From Actinomycetospora sp. NBRC 106375 (GTDB lineage: Bacteria > Actinomycetota > Actinomycetes > Mycobacteriales > Pseudonocardiaceae), in contig NZ_BSTS01000001.1 in the NCBI RefSeq assembly GCF_030269665.1, positions 1-64,000 on the forward strand: a DNA stretch of 64,000 nt, read 5' to 3'. The notes beneath the pieces are model-generated. The model was not told where the DNA came from, did no database searches, and saw only the letters and a list, made by a program, of their open reading frames with translations. The stretch's first letter is position 1; each line of letters starts with the position of its first letter. Below, one piece after another: positions 52,390 to 59,965 of this stretch. The translations under genes were made by a program, and so were the position numbers.

Positions 52390-53817
52390 ATGCCCGACCT
52401 CTCCGAGTACAACGCGAAGCGCGATCCGGCGCGCACGCCGGAGCCGTTCGGGGAGGTCGACACCGGTGCGCCGACCGGCGACCGCTTCGTCGTGCAGGAG
52501 CACCACGCCCGGCGACTGCACTACGACGTGCGGTTCGAGCGCGACGGCGTGCTCGTGTGCTGGGCGGTGCCCAAGGGCCTGCCCGACAAGCCCGGGGCGC
52601 CCCGGCTCGCGGTACACACCGAGGACCACCCGATGGAGTACCTGGAGTTCCACGGCGAGATCCCGGCCGGCGAGTACGGCGGCGGGGAGATGACGATCTG
52701 GGACTCGGGTCGGTACGAGACCGAGAAGTGGTCCGACCACGAGGTCGCCGTGACGCTGCACGGCGAGCGGGTCGAGGGCCGGTTCGTGTTCTTCCGTCCG
52801 GAGAGCAGCGACCACGACGCCAAGGACTGGCTCGTCCAGCGGCGCAGGAACGACACCGCCGCCCCCTCGCGGGACAAGGCCGCCCAGTCGCCGCGCGTGG
52901 CGGTCGGCGGGCGGAGCCTGCGGCTGTCGAACCTCGACAAGGAGCTCTACCCGGACGTCCCCAAGGCGTCGGTGATCGACTACTACGCCCGCGTCGCCGA
53001 CACCCTCCTCCCCCACCTCGCCGGCCGGCCGCTGACGCTGCGCCGCTTCCCCGACGGCATCGCCGCCCCGTGGTTCTACGAGAAGAACGCGGGCGCCAAG
53101 GCCCCGGAGTGGATGCGCAGCGTCACCGTGCCCACGCCGGGGAGCAGCCGGGGCTCGACCACCGCGACGTTCATCGTGGTCGAGGAGCTGGCGACGCTCG
53201 TCTACCTCGCCAACCTCGCGGTGCTCGAGCTGCACGTTCCGCAGTGGCGGGTCGACGACGAGGACCGGGTGCAGACCCCGGACGAGCTGGTGTTCGACCT
53301 CGACCCCGGCGAGGGTCAGACCGTCGTGGACTGCGCCCGGATCGCGGTCCGCGTGCGCGACCTGCTCGCCGCCGACGGCCTCGAGCTCTGCCCCAAGACC
53401 AGCGGCAGCAAGGGGATGCAGGTCAGCGCGGCGGTGCACGTCGACGACCCCGCCCGCACCTCGGCCTACGCGAAGGCCGTGGCCGAGCACCTGGCGCGGG
53501 AGACCCCGCGGGCGGTCACCGCGATCATGGCCAAGGAGCGGCGCCGCGGGAAGATCTTCGTCGACTGGAGCCAGAACAACACCGCCAAGACGACCGTCGC
53601 GCCCTACTCGCTGCGCGCCCGTGCCGCTCACGGCGCCCCGACGGTGTCGACCCCGCTGACCTGGGACGAGGTCGAGGCGGCGGCCGACGTCCGGGACCTG
53701 ACCTTCTCCCCCGCCGACGTGCTGGACCGCATCGACCGGGACGGCGACCTCTACGCCGCGGCCCTGGGCGACGGCGTCACCCGCCCCGACCTGCCGGAGC
53801 GCCCGTCGGGCGCCTGA
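52390..53817 (+). CDS. LigD-type 3'-phosphoesterase-polymerase (PE-POL) protein
   Basis: A 475-residue protein of bacterial non-homologous end joining. The phosphoesterase domain covers about 30-160, with FVVQEHHARRLHYDVRFERDG, AVPKGLP and HPMEYLEFHGEIPAGEYGGG. The primase-polymerase domain covers about 185-460: LDKELYPDVPKASVIDYYARV, PWFYEKNAGAKAPEWM, LVFDLDPGEGQ with the catalytic DxD, TSGSKGMQV, and RRRGKIFVDWSQNNTAKTTVAPYSLRAR. No ATP-dependent ligase domain follows, and no ku gene is in the window, so the ligase must be encoded elsewhere. ATG 52390 is 10 bp after the esterase. Confidence 0.92.
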   Translation: MPDLSEYNAKRDPARTPEPFGEVDTGAPTGDRFVVQEHHARRLHYDVRFERDGVLVCWAVPKGLPDKPGAPRLAVHTEDHPMEYLEFHGEIPAGEYGGGEMTIWDSGRYETEKWSDHEVAVTLHGERVEGRFVFFRPESSDHDAKDWLVQRRRNDTAAPSRDKAAQSPRVAVGGRSLRLSNLDKELYPDVPKASVIDYYARVADTLLPHLAGRPLTLRRFPDGIAAPWFYEKNAGAKAPEWMRSVTVPTPGSSRGSTTATFIVVEELATLVYLANLAVLELHVPQWRVDDEDRVQTPDELVFDLDPGEGQTVVDCARIAVRVRDLLAADGLELCPKTSGSKGMQVSAAVHVDDPARTSAYAKAVAEHLARETPRAVTAIMAKERRRGKIFVDWSQNNTAKTTVAPYSLRARAAHGAPTVSTPLTWDEVEAAADVRDLTFSPADVLDRIDRDGDLYAAALGDGVTRPDLPERPSGA

Positions 53818-53831
53818 GGACCGGCGTCGTC

Positions 53832-53896
53832 GCAGCGAACGTGCTGTTCGCTGCTTCTACGCGCGTGAAGTCCCCGTTGATCACCGCAACGGGGAC
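53832..53896. terminator. Two tandem hairpins between convergent genes
   Basis: GCAGCGAAC (53832-53840) and GTTCGCTGC (53846-53854) form a 9-bp stem followed by TTCT, a good terminator for ligD. GTCCCCGTTG (53870-53879) and CAACGGGGAC (53887-53896) form a second 10-bp stem directly at the stop of the minus-strand gene. Together they insulate both transcripts. Confidence 0.75.
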
Positions 53897-53898
53897 GG

Positions 53899-54798
53899 TC
53901 AGCCGCCGAGCGCCGAGCCGACCGCGCCGGTGACACCGCCGACCGCCCGGTTCGCCGTGCCCACGAGGCCGCCCGAGAGGCCGCCGGACCGGCCGGATGA
54001 CGAGCCGCCCGAAGACCCGCTGTCGGATGCGCCGTCGGAGGAGCCGCCGGAGCTGCCGGAGCTGCCGGAGCTGCCGGAGCCGCCACCGGACGATCCGCCG
54101 CCACCCGCGGAGCCCGAGCCGCCGCCCGAGGAGCCGCCGTCGTCGTCATCGTCGCCACGGGTCGTCGGGGTCTCGGTGGCACCGGTGGACTCGTCGTCGT
54201 CGGCCGAGGTCGTGGTGGTCGGCCGGGAGGTGCGGGTGGTCCTCTCGTCGGCGTCGCGCGCGATGGCGCGCGGCGTGACGGTCTCCCGGCTCGGCGGCCG
54301 GGCGGGCACGATGGGCGGCGCCGCGGTCGGGTCCTGCAGGGGCGGGAGCGCGGTGGCGTCGCCGTAGCCGCCGGGCGCGGCGCTGCCCGGAGCCCGCGAC
54401 GGGGCGGCCTGGGGTCCGCCGGGCAGCTCGCCCGGCGCGACGACCGGGAACGTGCCGACGCGCGGCAGGGCGGTGTTCTCGCCCGAGTGCGAGAGCGTCG
54501 AGATGGCCAGCGGCACGGCCGCCGCGGCGGCCGCGACCGAGGCGGCGGCGAGGCCCCAGCCCCGGAGCCGGGGGGCGCCACCGGTGCCGGCGGCCCCGGC
54601 GGCCCCTGCGGCAGCCCCGGCGCGGCGGCGACCGCCACGACCCGCCGTGCGGTGCCGACCGGTGTCGGACGGAGCGGCGGGCGAGGGCGCGAGCTCCTCG
54701 GGGGCCTCGTCGAGGCCGCGGCGCGCCCAGGCCGGCAGGTCGTCGGGGACCGAGCCCGAGGACCACCAGGAGCGCTCACCCCCCGGCCGCTTGCCCAT
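53899..54798 (-). CDS. Hypothetical membrane-anchored Ser/Gly-rich protein
   Basis: A 299-residue protein not recognised as a known family. The N-terminus is acidic and Pro-rich with DDLPAWARRGLDEAPEEL. One hydrophobic segment lies at about 80-100 (GWGLAAASVAAAAAAVPLAIS). The outer part is Pro/Thr-rich, then an Asp stretch and a long Gly/Ser low-complexity run (about 225-275), ending GGLSGGLVGTANRAVGGVTGAVGSALGG. The last segment could insert in a membrane. It is probably a cell-envelope protein with an unstructured extracellular spacer. AGGGGAG precedes the ATG at 54798. Confidence 0.7.
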   Translation of the reverse strand: MGKRPGGERSWWSSGSVPDDLPAWARRGLDEAPEELAPSPAAPSDTGRHRTAGRGGRRRAGAAAGAAGAAGTGGAPRLRGWGLAAASVAAAAAAVPLAISTLSHSGENTALPRVGTFPVVAPGELPGGPQAAPSRAPGSAAPGGYGDATALPPLQDPTAAPPIVPARPPSRETVTPRAIARDADERTTRTSRPTTTTSADDDESTGATETPTTRGDDDDDGGSSGGGSGSAGGGGSSGGGSGSSGSSGSSGGSSDGASDSGSSGGSSSGRSGGLSGGLVGTANRAVGGVTGAVGSALGG

Positions 54799-54973
54799 CT
54801 GCGCTCCCCTCAGCCCAGTGTGATCGTCAAGGCTACTGCACGTGCACGCCGGCCCCCAAGGTGGCCCGCCGATTCCCCGAAACGTGCCATCCCCGACGGC
54901 TGTGTGCATCAACCAGGTCCCCGAGACGGATGTCCCGCGCGCGTGTCGCGAAGACGCGGCACACTCGTCGGAC

Positions 54974-55789
54974 GTGACCCGGGCCCACCACCCGTACCTG
55001 GCCGGACGGACACCCCGTGCCTTCGCCCACCGCGGCTGGCACATCGACGACCTCGACGGCCTGGAGAACTCCCTCGCGGCGTTCCGCCGCGCGGTCGACG
55101 AGGGTTACACCCACCTCGAGACCGACGTCCACGCGACCTCCGACGGTGTCCTCGTCGTCCACCACGACGCGACCCTGCGCCGCGTCGCCGGGCACCCCGG
55201 GGTGCTGCGGACGACGCCGTGGGCCGACCTCGCCGGCGTGCGCCTGCGCGGGCGCGAGCCCCTCCCCCGTCTCGAGGAGGTGCTGGAGGCGCTGCCCGCG
55301 ACGCGGTTCAACGTCGACCTCAAGGCGCCGGGGACGCTCGCCCCGATGCTGCGCCTGCTCGAGCGCGACGACGTCGCCGAGCGGGTGGCCGTGGCGAGCA
55401 TGGACGAGCGCCGGCTGCAGGCCGTGCGCGCCCGGTTCGGCGACCGCGTCGTCACCGGTATCGCCTCACGGTCGGCCCTCCGCCTGCGGGCGCGCTCCGC
55501 CGCGCCGGCGGTCGTGCGCCGGGGTGTCGAGCGCGTCCTGCCGGTCCGGGGGGATCTCGCGCAGCTGCCGGTCCGCCTCGGCTCGCTGCCGGTCGTGGAC
55601 CCCGCCCTCATCGCGGCCGCGCACGCGATGGGCGTCGAGGTCCACGTCTGGACCGTCGACCGCACCTCGGAGATGCACCGGCTCCTCGACCTCGGGGTCG
55701 ACGGGCTGATGACCGACCGCCCCGACCTGCTGCGCGACGTGCTCGTGACGCGCGGGGCGTGGACGGCCCCGGCCGACGACGGCGGATGA
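54974..55789 (+). CDS. Glycerophosphodiester phosphodiesterase
   Basis: A 271-residue GDPD-family TIM barrel that hydrolyses glycerophosphodiesters to glycerol-3-phosphate and alcohols. It has the full active site: AFAHRGWH, LENSLAAFRRAVDEGYTHLETDVHATSDGVLVVHHDATLRR with His, Glu, Asp and His, then RFNVDLKAPG and HVWTVDRTSEMHRLLDLGVDGLMTDRPDLL. It lacks a signal peptide and is probably cytoplasmic or membrane-associated. GTG 54974 starts it, divergent from the hypothetical envelope protein with 175 bp between. Confidence 0.93.
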   Translation: MTRAHHPYLAGRTPRAFAHRGWHIDDLDGLENSLAAFRRAVDEGYTHLETDVHATSDGVLVVHHDATLRRVAGHPGVLRTTPWADLAGVRLRGREPLPRLEEVLEALPATRFNVDLKAPGTLAPMLRLLERDDVAERVAVASMDERRLQAVRARFGDRVVTGIASRSALRLRARSAAPAVVRRGVERVLPVRGDLAQLPVRLGSLPVVDPALIAAAHAMGVEVHVWTVDRTSEMHRLLDLGVDGLMTDRPDLLRDVLVTRGAWTAPADDGG

Positions 55790-55937
55790 GCCGGATGAGC
55801 CGGACGGGGGAATCTCCGCTGCTCCCGGTCGGTTGGTAACGACGGGACTCGTGTGGACGCTGTTCCACGGGGTATCCCACCCCTGTGTGCTCGGGCTCGT
55901 GAGTCCGGTCACGGACGGTGTGAACACGCGGTGCCGC

Positions 55938-55964
55938 GGGAACGAACCGCGATGGTCCGGCGTT
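55938..55964 (+). promoter_or_regulatory. ECF-type (SigR/SigH-like) promoter of rbpA
   Basis: GGGAAC (55938-55943) and CGTT (55961-55964) are 17 bp apart, which matches the GGAAC/T...GTT promoters used by SigR/SigH and related stress sigma factors. It lies 66 bp before the rbpA ATG. RbpA is a known SigR target in Streptomyces coelicolor, which supports the assignment. Confidence 0.6.
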
Positions 55965-56029
55965 GACCCCTCCGTGCCCGATGACCGTGCGTCCCCGGGT
56001 GCACTCGCAGTCGAGGAAAGGACACCATC

Positions 56030-56374
56030 ATGGCCGACCGCGTCCTCCGTGGCAGCCGTCTCGGAGCCGTGAGCTACGAGACCGACCGCGACCACGACCT
56101 CGCCCCCCGCCGTTCCTTCGCCTACCGCTGCCCCAAGGGTCACGACTTCGAGGTCCCGTTCTCCGACGAGGCCGAGGCGCCGGTGACCTGGGAGTGCCGC
56201 CTGCACGGCGACGAGGGCAAGCGCATCGACGGCACCGAGCCCGAGCAGAAGAAGGCGAAGCCGCCGCGCACCCACTGGGACATGCTGCTCGAGCGCCGCT
56301 CGGTCCCCGAGCTGGAGGAGCTGCTCGACGAGCGCCTGGGGCTGCTCAAGGAGCGCCGCTCCGAGAGCGCCTGA
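56030..56374 (+). CDS. rbpA: RNA polymerase-binding protein RbpA
   Basis: A 114-residue actinobacterial transcription activator that binds RNA polymerase and the principal sigma factor and stabilises open complexes. Sequence: MADRVLRGSRLGAVSYETDRDHDLAPRR (N-terminal tail), the core domain YRCPKGHDFEVPFSDEAEAPVTWECRLHG with two cysteines, the basic linker QKKAKPPRTHWDML, and the sigma-interacting domain LERRSVPELEELLDERL. AGGAAAGGA precedes the ATG. A strong terminator follows, and the lnt-ppm1 genes converge on it as in M. tuberculosis. Confidence 0.97.
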   Translation: MADRVLRGSRLGAVSYETDRDHDLAPRRSFAYRCPKGHDFEVPFSDEAEAPVTWECRLHGDEGKRIDGTEPEQKKAKPPRTHWDMLLERRSVPELEELLDERLGLLKERRSESA

Positions 56375-56398
56375 GCCCGCTGTAGGACGAGCACCACC

Positions 56399-56430
56399 AG
56401 AGCCGTCCCGGCACCGCCGGGGCGGCTCTT
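56399..56430 (+). terminator. Terminator after rbpA
   Basis: AGAGCCGTCCCGGC (56399-56412) pairs along its whole length with GCCGGGGCGGCTCT (56416-56429), one T-G wobble included, around a 3-nt loop. It lies 25 bp after the rbpA stop and 10 bp before the ppm1 stop on the other strand, so it may work for both. Confidence 0.82.
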
Positions 56431-56439
56431 CCGTGTGCG

Positions 56440-57207
56440 CTAGCGGGGTCGCGCCCGGCGCCGGCGCACGCGGTCGCGCAGGCCCCACGACGTGATCCGC
56501 CACAGGGCCTCGCGCACCACCGCGCCGCTCATCTTCGACTCCCCCTGGGCACGCTCCACGAACGTGATCGGGACCTCGCGCACCCGCAGGCCCGCCCGTT
56601 CGACCCGGAACGCGACGTCGACCTGGAAGCAGTAGCCCTCGGAGGCCACCGTCGCCATCCCGAGCTCGGCGAGCGCGGCCCGGCGGAAGCAGCGAAAGCC
56701 GCCGGTGACGTCGTGCAGGCTCATCCGCAGCACCCGCCGCGAGTAGACGTTACCCGCCCTCGACAGCATCCGCCGGTGCCAGGCCCAGCCCTCGGTACCG
56801 CCACCGGGCACGTAGCGGGAGCCGAGGACGACGTCGGCGTCGCCCGCGGCCGCGAGCAGGCGCGGGAGCTCCTCGGGGGCGTGGGAGCCGTCGGCGTCCA
56901 TCTGCACGATCCACCCGACGTCGCCGAGCTCGCTCCGCCCGTCGAGCAGCCCGGTGAACGCGTCCACGTACGCCGCGCCCAGCCCGGCGCGGGGCGCGTG
57001 GTGGTGCACCCGCACCCGGGGGTCGGTCGCGGCGATCGTCTCCGCGAGCGCGCCGGTGCCGTCGGGGCTGCCGTCGTCGACGACGAGGATCCGCGCACCC
57101 GGCAGGGTGGCGAGCAGGCGCGTGACCAACCCGGGCAGGCTGTCGCGCTCGTTGTAGGTCGGGACGGTGACGAGCACGTCGGACCCGTCCGGGGACGGCC
57201 CGCTCAC
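56440..57207 (-). CDS. ppm1: Polyprenol-phosphate mannosyltransferase
   Basis: A 255-residue GT2 enzyme that makes polyprenyl-phosphomannose from GDP-mannose, the donor for lipoarabinomannan and protein O-mannosylation. The marks are VLVTVPTYNERDSLPGLV, RILVVDDGSPDGTGALAE, the catalytic DAD in IVQMDADGSHAPEELPRLL, DVVLGSRYVPGG and DVTGGFRCFRRAAL. It has no membrane domain of its own; the overlapping lnt gene supplies the partner that in M. tuberculosis is fused to it in Ppm1. GTG 57207 overlaps the lnt stop (GTGA). Confidence 0.92.
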   Translation of the reverse strand: MSGPSPDGSDVLVTVPTYNERDSLPGLVTRLLATLPGARILVVDDGSPDGTGALAETIAATDPRVRVHHHAPRAGLGAAYVDAFTGLLDGRSELGDVGWIVQMDADGSHAPEELPRLLAAAGDADVVLGSRYVPGGGTEGWAWHRRMLSRAGNVYSRRVLRMSLHDVTGGFRCFRRAALAELGMATVASEGYCFQVDVAFRVERAGLRVREVPITFVERAQGESKMSGAVVREALWRITSWGLRDRVRRRRARPR

Positions 57208-58784
57208 GCCCGCTTCCTCCGGACGACGGCCCCGGCGACGACCGCCGCGACGCCGAGGCCGGCCAGCACCCACTCCGGCGCCGGACCGAGCCGGGTCGCG
57301 AGGGTCGTCGTGGTGCGCAGCGGCACGGTCTCGACGAGCAGGCCCGGCGTGAACAGCGCGCCGGTCCTGGCGACGAGCGACCCGTCCGGCGCCACCACCG
57401 CGCTCTGTCCGCTGGTGGCGGCGATGACGACCGCGCGGTCGTGCTCGATCGCGCGCAGGCGCGACATCCCCTGCTGCTGGTAGGTCATGTCGCTGTACCC
57501 GAAGGTCGCGTTGTTCGTGGGCACGGTGAGCAGGTCGGCGCCGCCGCGGACGGCGTCGCGGACGGCGTCGTCGAAGACGACCTCGTAGCAGGTCACGACG
57601 CCGAGCCGCGCGGGTCCGGCCGGCAGGACCCCGGAGCCGGTGCCCGGCTCGAAGTCGGTGACCCGGTCGACCAGCGGCGAGACCAGCTCGGCGACGCCGC
57701 GCAGCGGGATGTACTCGCCGAACGGGAGGATGTGCCGCTTCGTGTAGGTCGCCGCCGGGCCGGTGCGCGGCATCCAGACGATCGCGGTGTTGCGGGGCCC
57801 CTGCACGATCGTCCCGTCGGCGGCGCGGGTGCCTGACAGGACCGCACCGACGACCACGGGCACCCCGATCTCGTCGGTGACCGCCTGGATCTCCGCGCCG
57901 GCGTCGGCGTTGCGGATCGGGTCGATGTCCGAGGAGTTCTCCGGCCAGATCACCAGATTCGGAGGCGGCGTGCGGCCGGCCCGGACGTCGTCGGCGAGCC
58001 GGCGGGTCTGCGCGACGTGGTTGTCGAGCACCGCGCGGCGCTGGGCGTTGAAGTCCAGGCCCGCCCGCGGGACGTTGCCCTGCACCGCGGCCACCGTGAT
58101 CGTCGGGCCGGGCGGGCTCGCCGTCACCGAGGGCCACGTGGCGAGCCCGGCGACGGGACCCAGCAGCACGGCGACCAGCGCCACCGCCGCGACCCGCCCC
58201 TGCCGCGGCGGCCGGAGCGCCCCGACGAGCGCCCAGAGACCCGCGCCGCAGAGCACGACCGCGAAGCTCACCAGCGGCGCACCGCCGAGCGAGGCCAGCG
58301 ACGCGAACGGCCCGCCCGGCTGGCCGAACGCCACCTTCGCCCACGGGAAGCCCGCGAACGGCCAGCGCTCGATGACCGCCTCCCCGGCCACCCAGACGCC
58401 CGCGACCCAGAACGGCCCGCCCGGCAGGCGCGCGACCAGGGGCATCAGCGCGACGGGCACCGCCACGACGAGCGTGAGCGCGACGAGCAGCAGCAGCCAC
58501 ACGGCGCCCACGTACTCGCCGGTCCAGTGCAGCAGCGGCCACTGGTAGGCGACGCCCACCAGCAGCCCGAGCCCGAACGCCGACCGCAGCCGACGCCCGT
58601 CGACCGCGGCGAGGACCAGCGCGATCCCCACCGGCGCCGCCCACCACGCCCCGAGCGGGGGGAACGCGACGTAGAGCGCGAGCCCCCCGGCGACGGCGGC
58701 GGCGAGGCGCATCCACGTGCCGCGCGAGGGGCCTCGCCGTTCGAAGCCCTCGAACGACGGGGCCTTCCGGTCGCTCGTCAGCAC
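57204..58784 (-). CDS. lnt: Apolipoprotein N-acyltransferase
   Basis: A 526-residue enzyme that N-acylates the cysteine of lipoproteins. The N-terminal half has about six membrane helices (LALYVAFPPLGAWWAAPVGIALVLAA and following). The C-terminal nitrilase-like domain starts TITVAAVQGNVPRAGLDFNAQRR. The catalytic triad sits in ILPFGEYIPLRG (Glu), in the Lys region NLVIWPENSSD and further on, and in GVVTCYEVVFDDAVR (Cys). A further helix at the end precedes RRKRA. Its GTG (58784) overlaps the peptidase stop by 7 bp. Confidence 0.92.
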   Translation of the reverse strand: MLTSDRKAPSFEGFERRGPSRGTWMRLAAAVAGGLALYVAFPPLGAWWAAPVGIALVLAAVDGRRLRSAFGLGLLVGVAYQWPLLHWTGEYVGAVWLLLLVALTLVVAVPVALMPLVARLPGGPFWVAGVWVAGEAVIERWPFAGFPWAKVAFGQPGGPFASLASLGGAPLVSFAVVLCGAGLWALVGALRPPRQGRVAAVALVAVLLGPVAGLATWPSVTASPPGPTITVAAVQGNVPRAGLDFNAQRRAVLDNHVAQTRRLADDVRAGRTPPPNLVIWPENSSDIDPIRNADAGAEIQAVTDEIGVPVVVGAVLSGTRAADGTIVQGPRNTAIVWMPRTGPAATYTKRHILPFGEYIPLRGVAELVSPLVDRVTDFEPGTGSGVLPAGPARLGVVTCYEVVFDDAVRDAVRGGADLLTVPTNNATFGYSDMTYQQQGMSRLRAIEHDRAVVIAATSGQSAVVAPDGSLVARTGALFTPGLLVETVPLRTTTTLATRLGPAPEWVLAGLGVAAVVAGAVVRRKRA

Positions 58785-59884
58785 GAGAGCAGGTCGTGCG
58801 GGCGCCGGTTGACCGGCTCGCAGCCCGTGTCCGTGACGACCACGATGTCCTCGATCCGCGCGCCCCAGCGGCCCGGGAAGTAGATGCCCGGCTCGATGCT
58901 GAACGCCATCCCGGGCTCGAGGACGAGGTCGTTGCCGTCGACGATGTAGGGCTCCTCGTGCACCTCGAGGCCGATGCCGTGGCCGGTGCGGTGCACGAAG
59001 AACTCGCCGTAGCCGGCGTCGCGGATGATCGCCCGGGCGACCTCGTCGATGCTCTCCGCGGTGGCGCCCGGGCGCACCGCGTCGACGGCCGCGGCCTGGG
59101 CGCGCTGGAGCACCGCGTACACGTCGCGGACCTCGTCGGACGCCTCGCCGACGACGTAGGTCCGCGTCGAGTCGGAGTTGTAGCCGTCCGGCAGCGGGCC
59201 ACCGATGTCGACGACGACGACGTCGCCGCGTTCGATCACCCGCTCCGAGACCTCGTGGTGCGGGCTCGCGCCGTTCGGGCCCGAGCCGACGATGACGAAC
59301 GCGGCCTCGGCGTGGCCGGTCTCGACGATCGCGCGGGTGATGTCCGCGCCGACCTCGGCCTCGGTCCGGCCGGCGACCAGCCAGTCCGGCACCTGCGCGT
59401 GCACGTCGTCGATGGCGGCGCCGGCCGTGCGCAGCGCAGCCACCTCGCCGGCGTCCTTGCGCATCCGCAGCTGCCGCAGGATCGGCGTCGCCAGCTCGAG
59501 CGTCGCCGCGGGCAGCGCGTCGCGCAGGCCCAGGACGTGCAGCGCGGGCATGTCCGCGGCGACGGCCACGCGGCGCGGGTCGCCCAGCCGCGACGCGGCC
59601 AGGGCGTGCGGGTCGACCCCGTCGGTCCACGTGAGCACGTCCATCGACTCGACGGCCGACCCGTCGAGGCCGGGGCGCTCCAGCGTCGGCACCACGAACG
59701 CGGGGTCGCCCTCGGCGGGCAGCAGCAGGGCGGAGAGCCGCTCGTGGGAGTGCTTGACGACGCCGGTGAGGTACTGCAGGTCGGGACCGGGCGTCACGAC
59801 CAGGGCGTCCACCCCGGCCTCGCGGGCCGCGGCCTGCGCGCGCTCGAGCCGGGCGGAGACGTGGTCGGGGGCGGTGCCGCTCAT
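58778..59884 (-). CDS. M24-family aminopeptidase (Xaa-Pro dipeptidase-like)
   Basis: A 368-residue metallopeptidase. The N-terminal creatinase-like domain (ALVVTPGPDLQYLTGVVKHSHERL) is followed by the pita-bread catalytic domain with all five metal ligands. These lie in VVVDIGGPLPDGYNSDSTRTYVV (two Asp), HRTGHGIGLEVHEEPYI (His), GMAFSIEPGIY (Glu) and ARIEDIVVVTDTG (Glu). It probably removes N-terminal residues before proline. The start is ATG 59884. The overlap with lnt suggests a peptidase-lnt-ppm1 operon. Confidence 0.92.
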   Translation of the reverse strand: MSGTAPDHVSARLERAQAAAREAGVDALVVTPGPDLQYLTGVVKHSHERLSALLLPAEGDPAFVVPTLERPGLDGSAVESMDVLTWTDGVDPHALAASRLGDPRRVAVAADMPALHVLGLRDALPAATLELATPILRQLRMRKDAGEVAALRTAGAAIDDVHAQVPDWLVAGRTEAEVGADITRAIVETGHAEAAFVIVGSGPNGASPHHEVSERVIERGDVVVVDIGGPLPDGYNSDSTRTYVVGEASDEVRDVYAVLQRAQAAAVDAVRPGATAESIDEVARAIIRDAGYGEFFVHRTGHGIGLEVHEEPYIVDGNDLVLEPGMAFSIEPGIYFPGRWGARIEDIVVVTDTGCEPVNRRPHDLLSC

Positions 59885-59965
59885 GGTCGCCGAGCCTAGG
59901 TCAGCGCACCGTTCTGAGTAGTCCTCCCCTGGGCGGGCGGCACACCACGCGCGAGGGTCGTCGCC

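Noticed and set aside
54000-54135. Short tandem repeats that could pass for a CRISPR or minisatellite
   Set aside because: They are the Gly/Ser codons of the hypothetical envelope protein. Spacing is irregular and there are no unique spacers.
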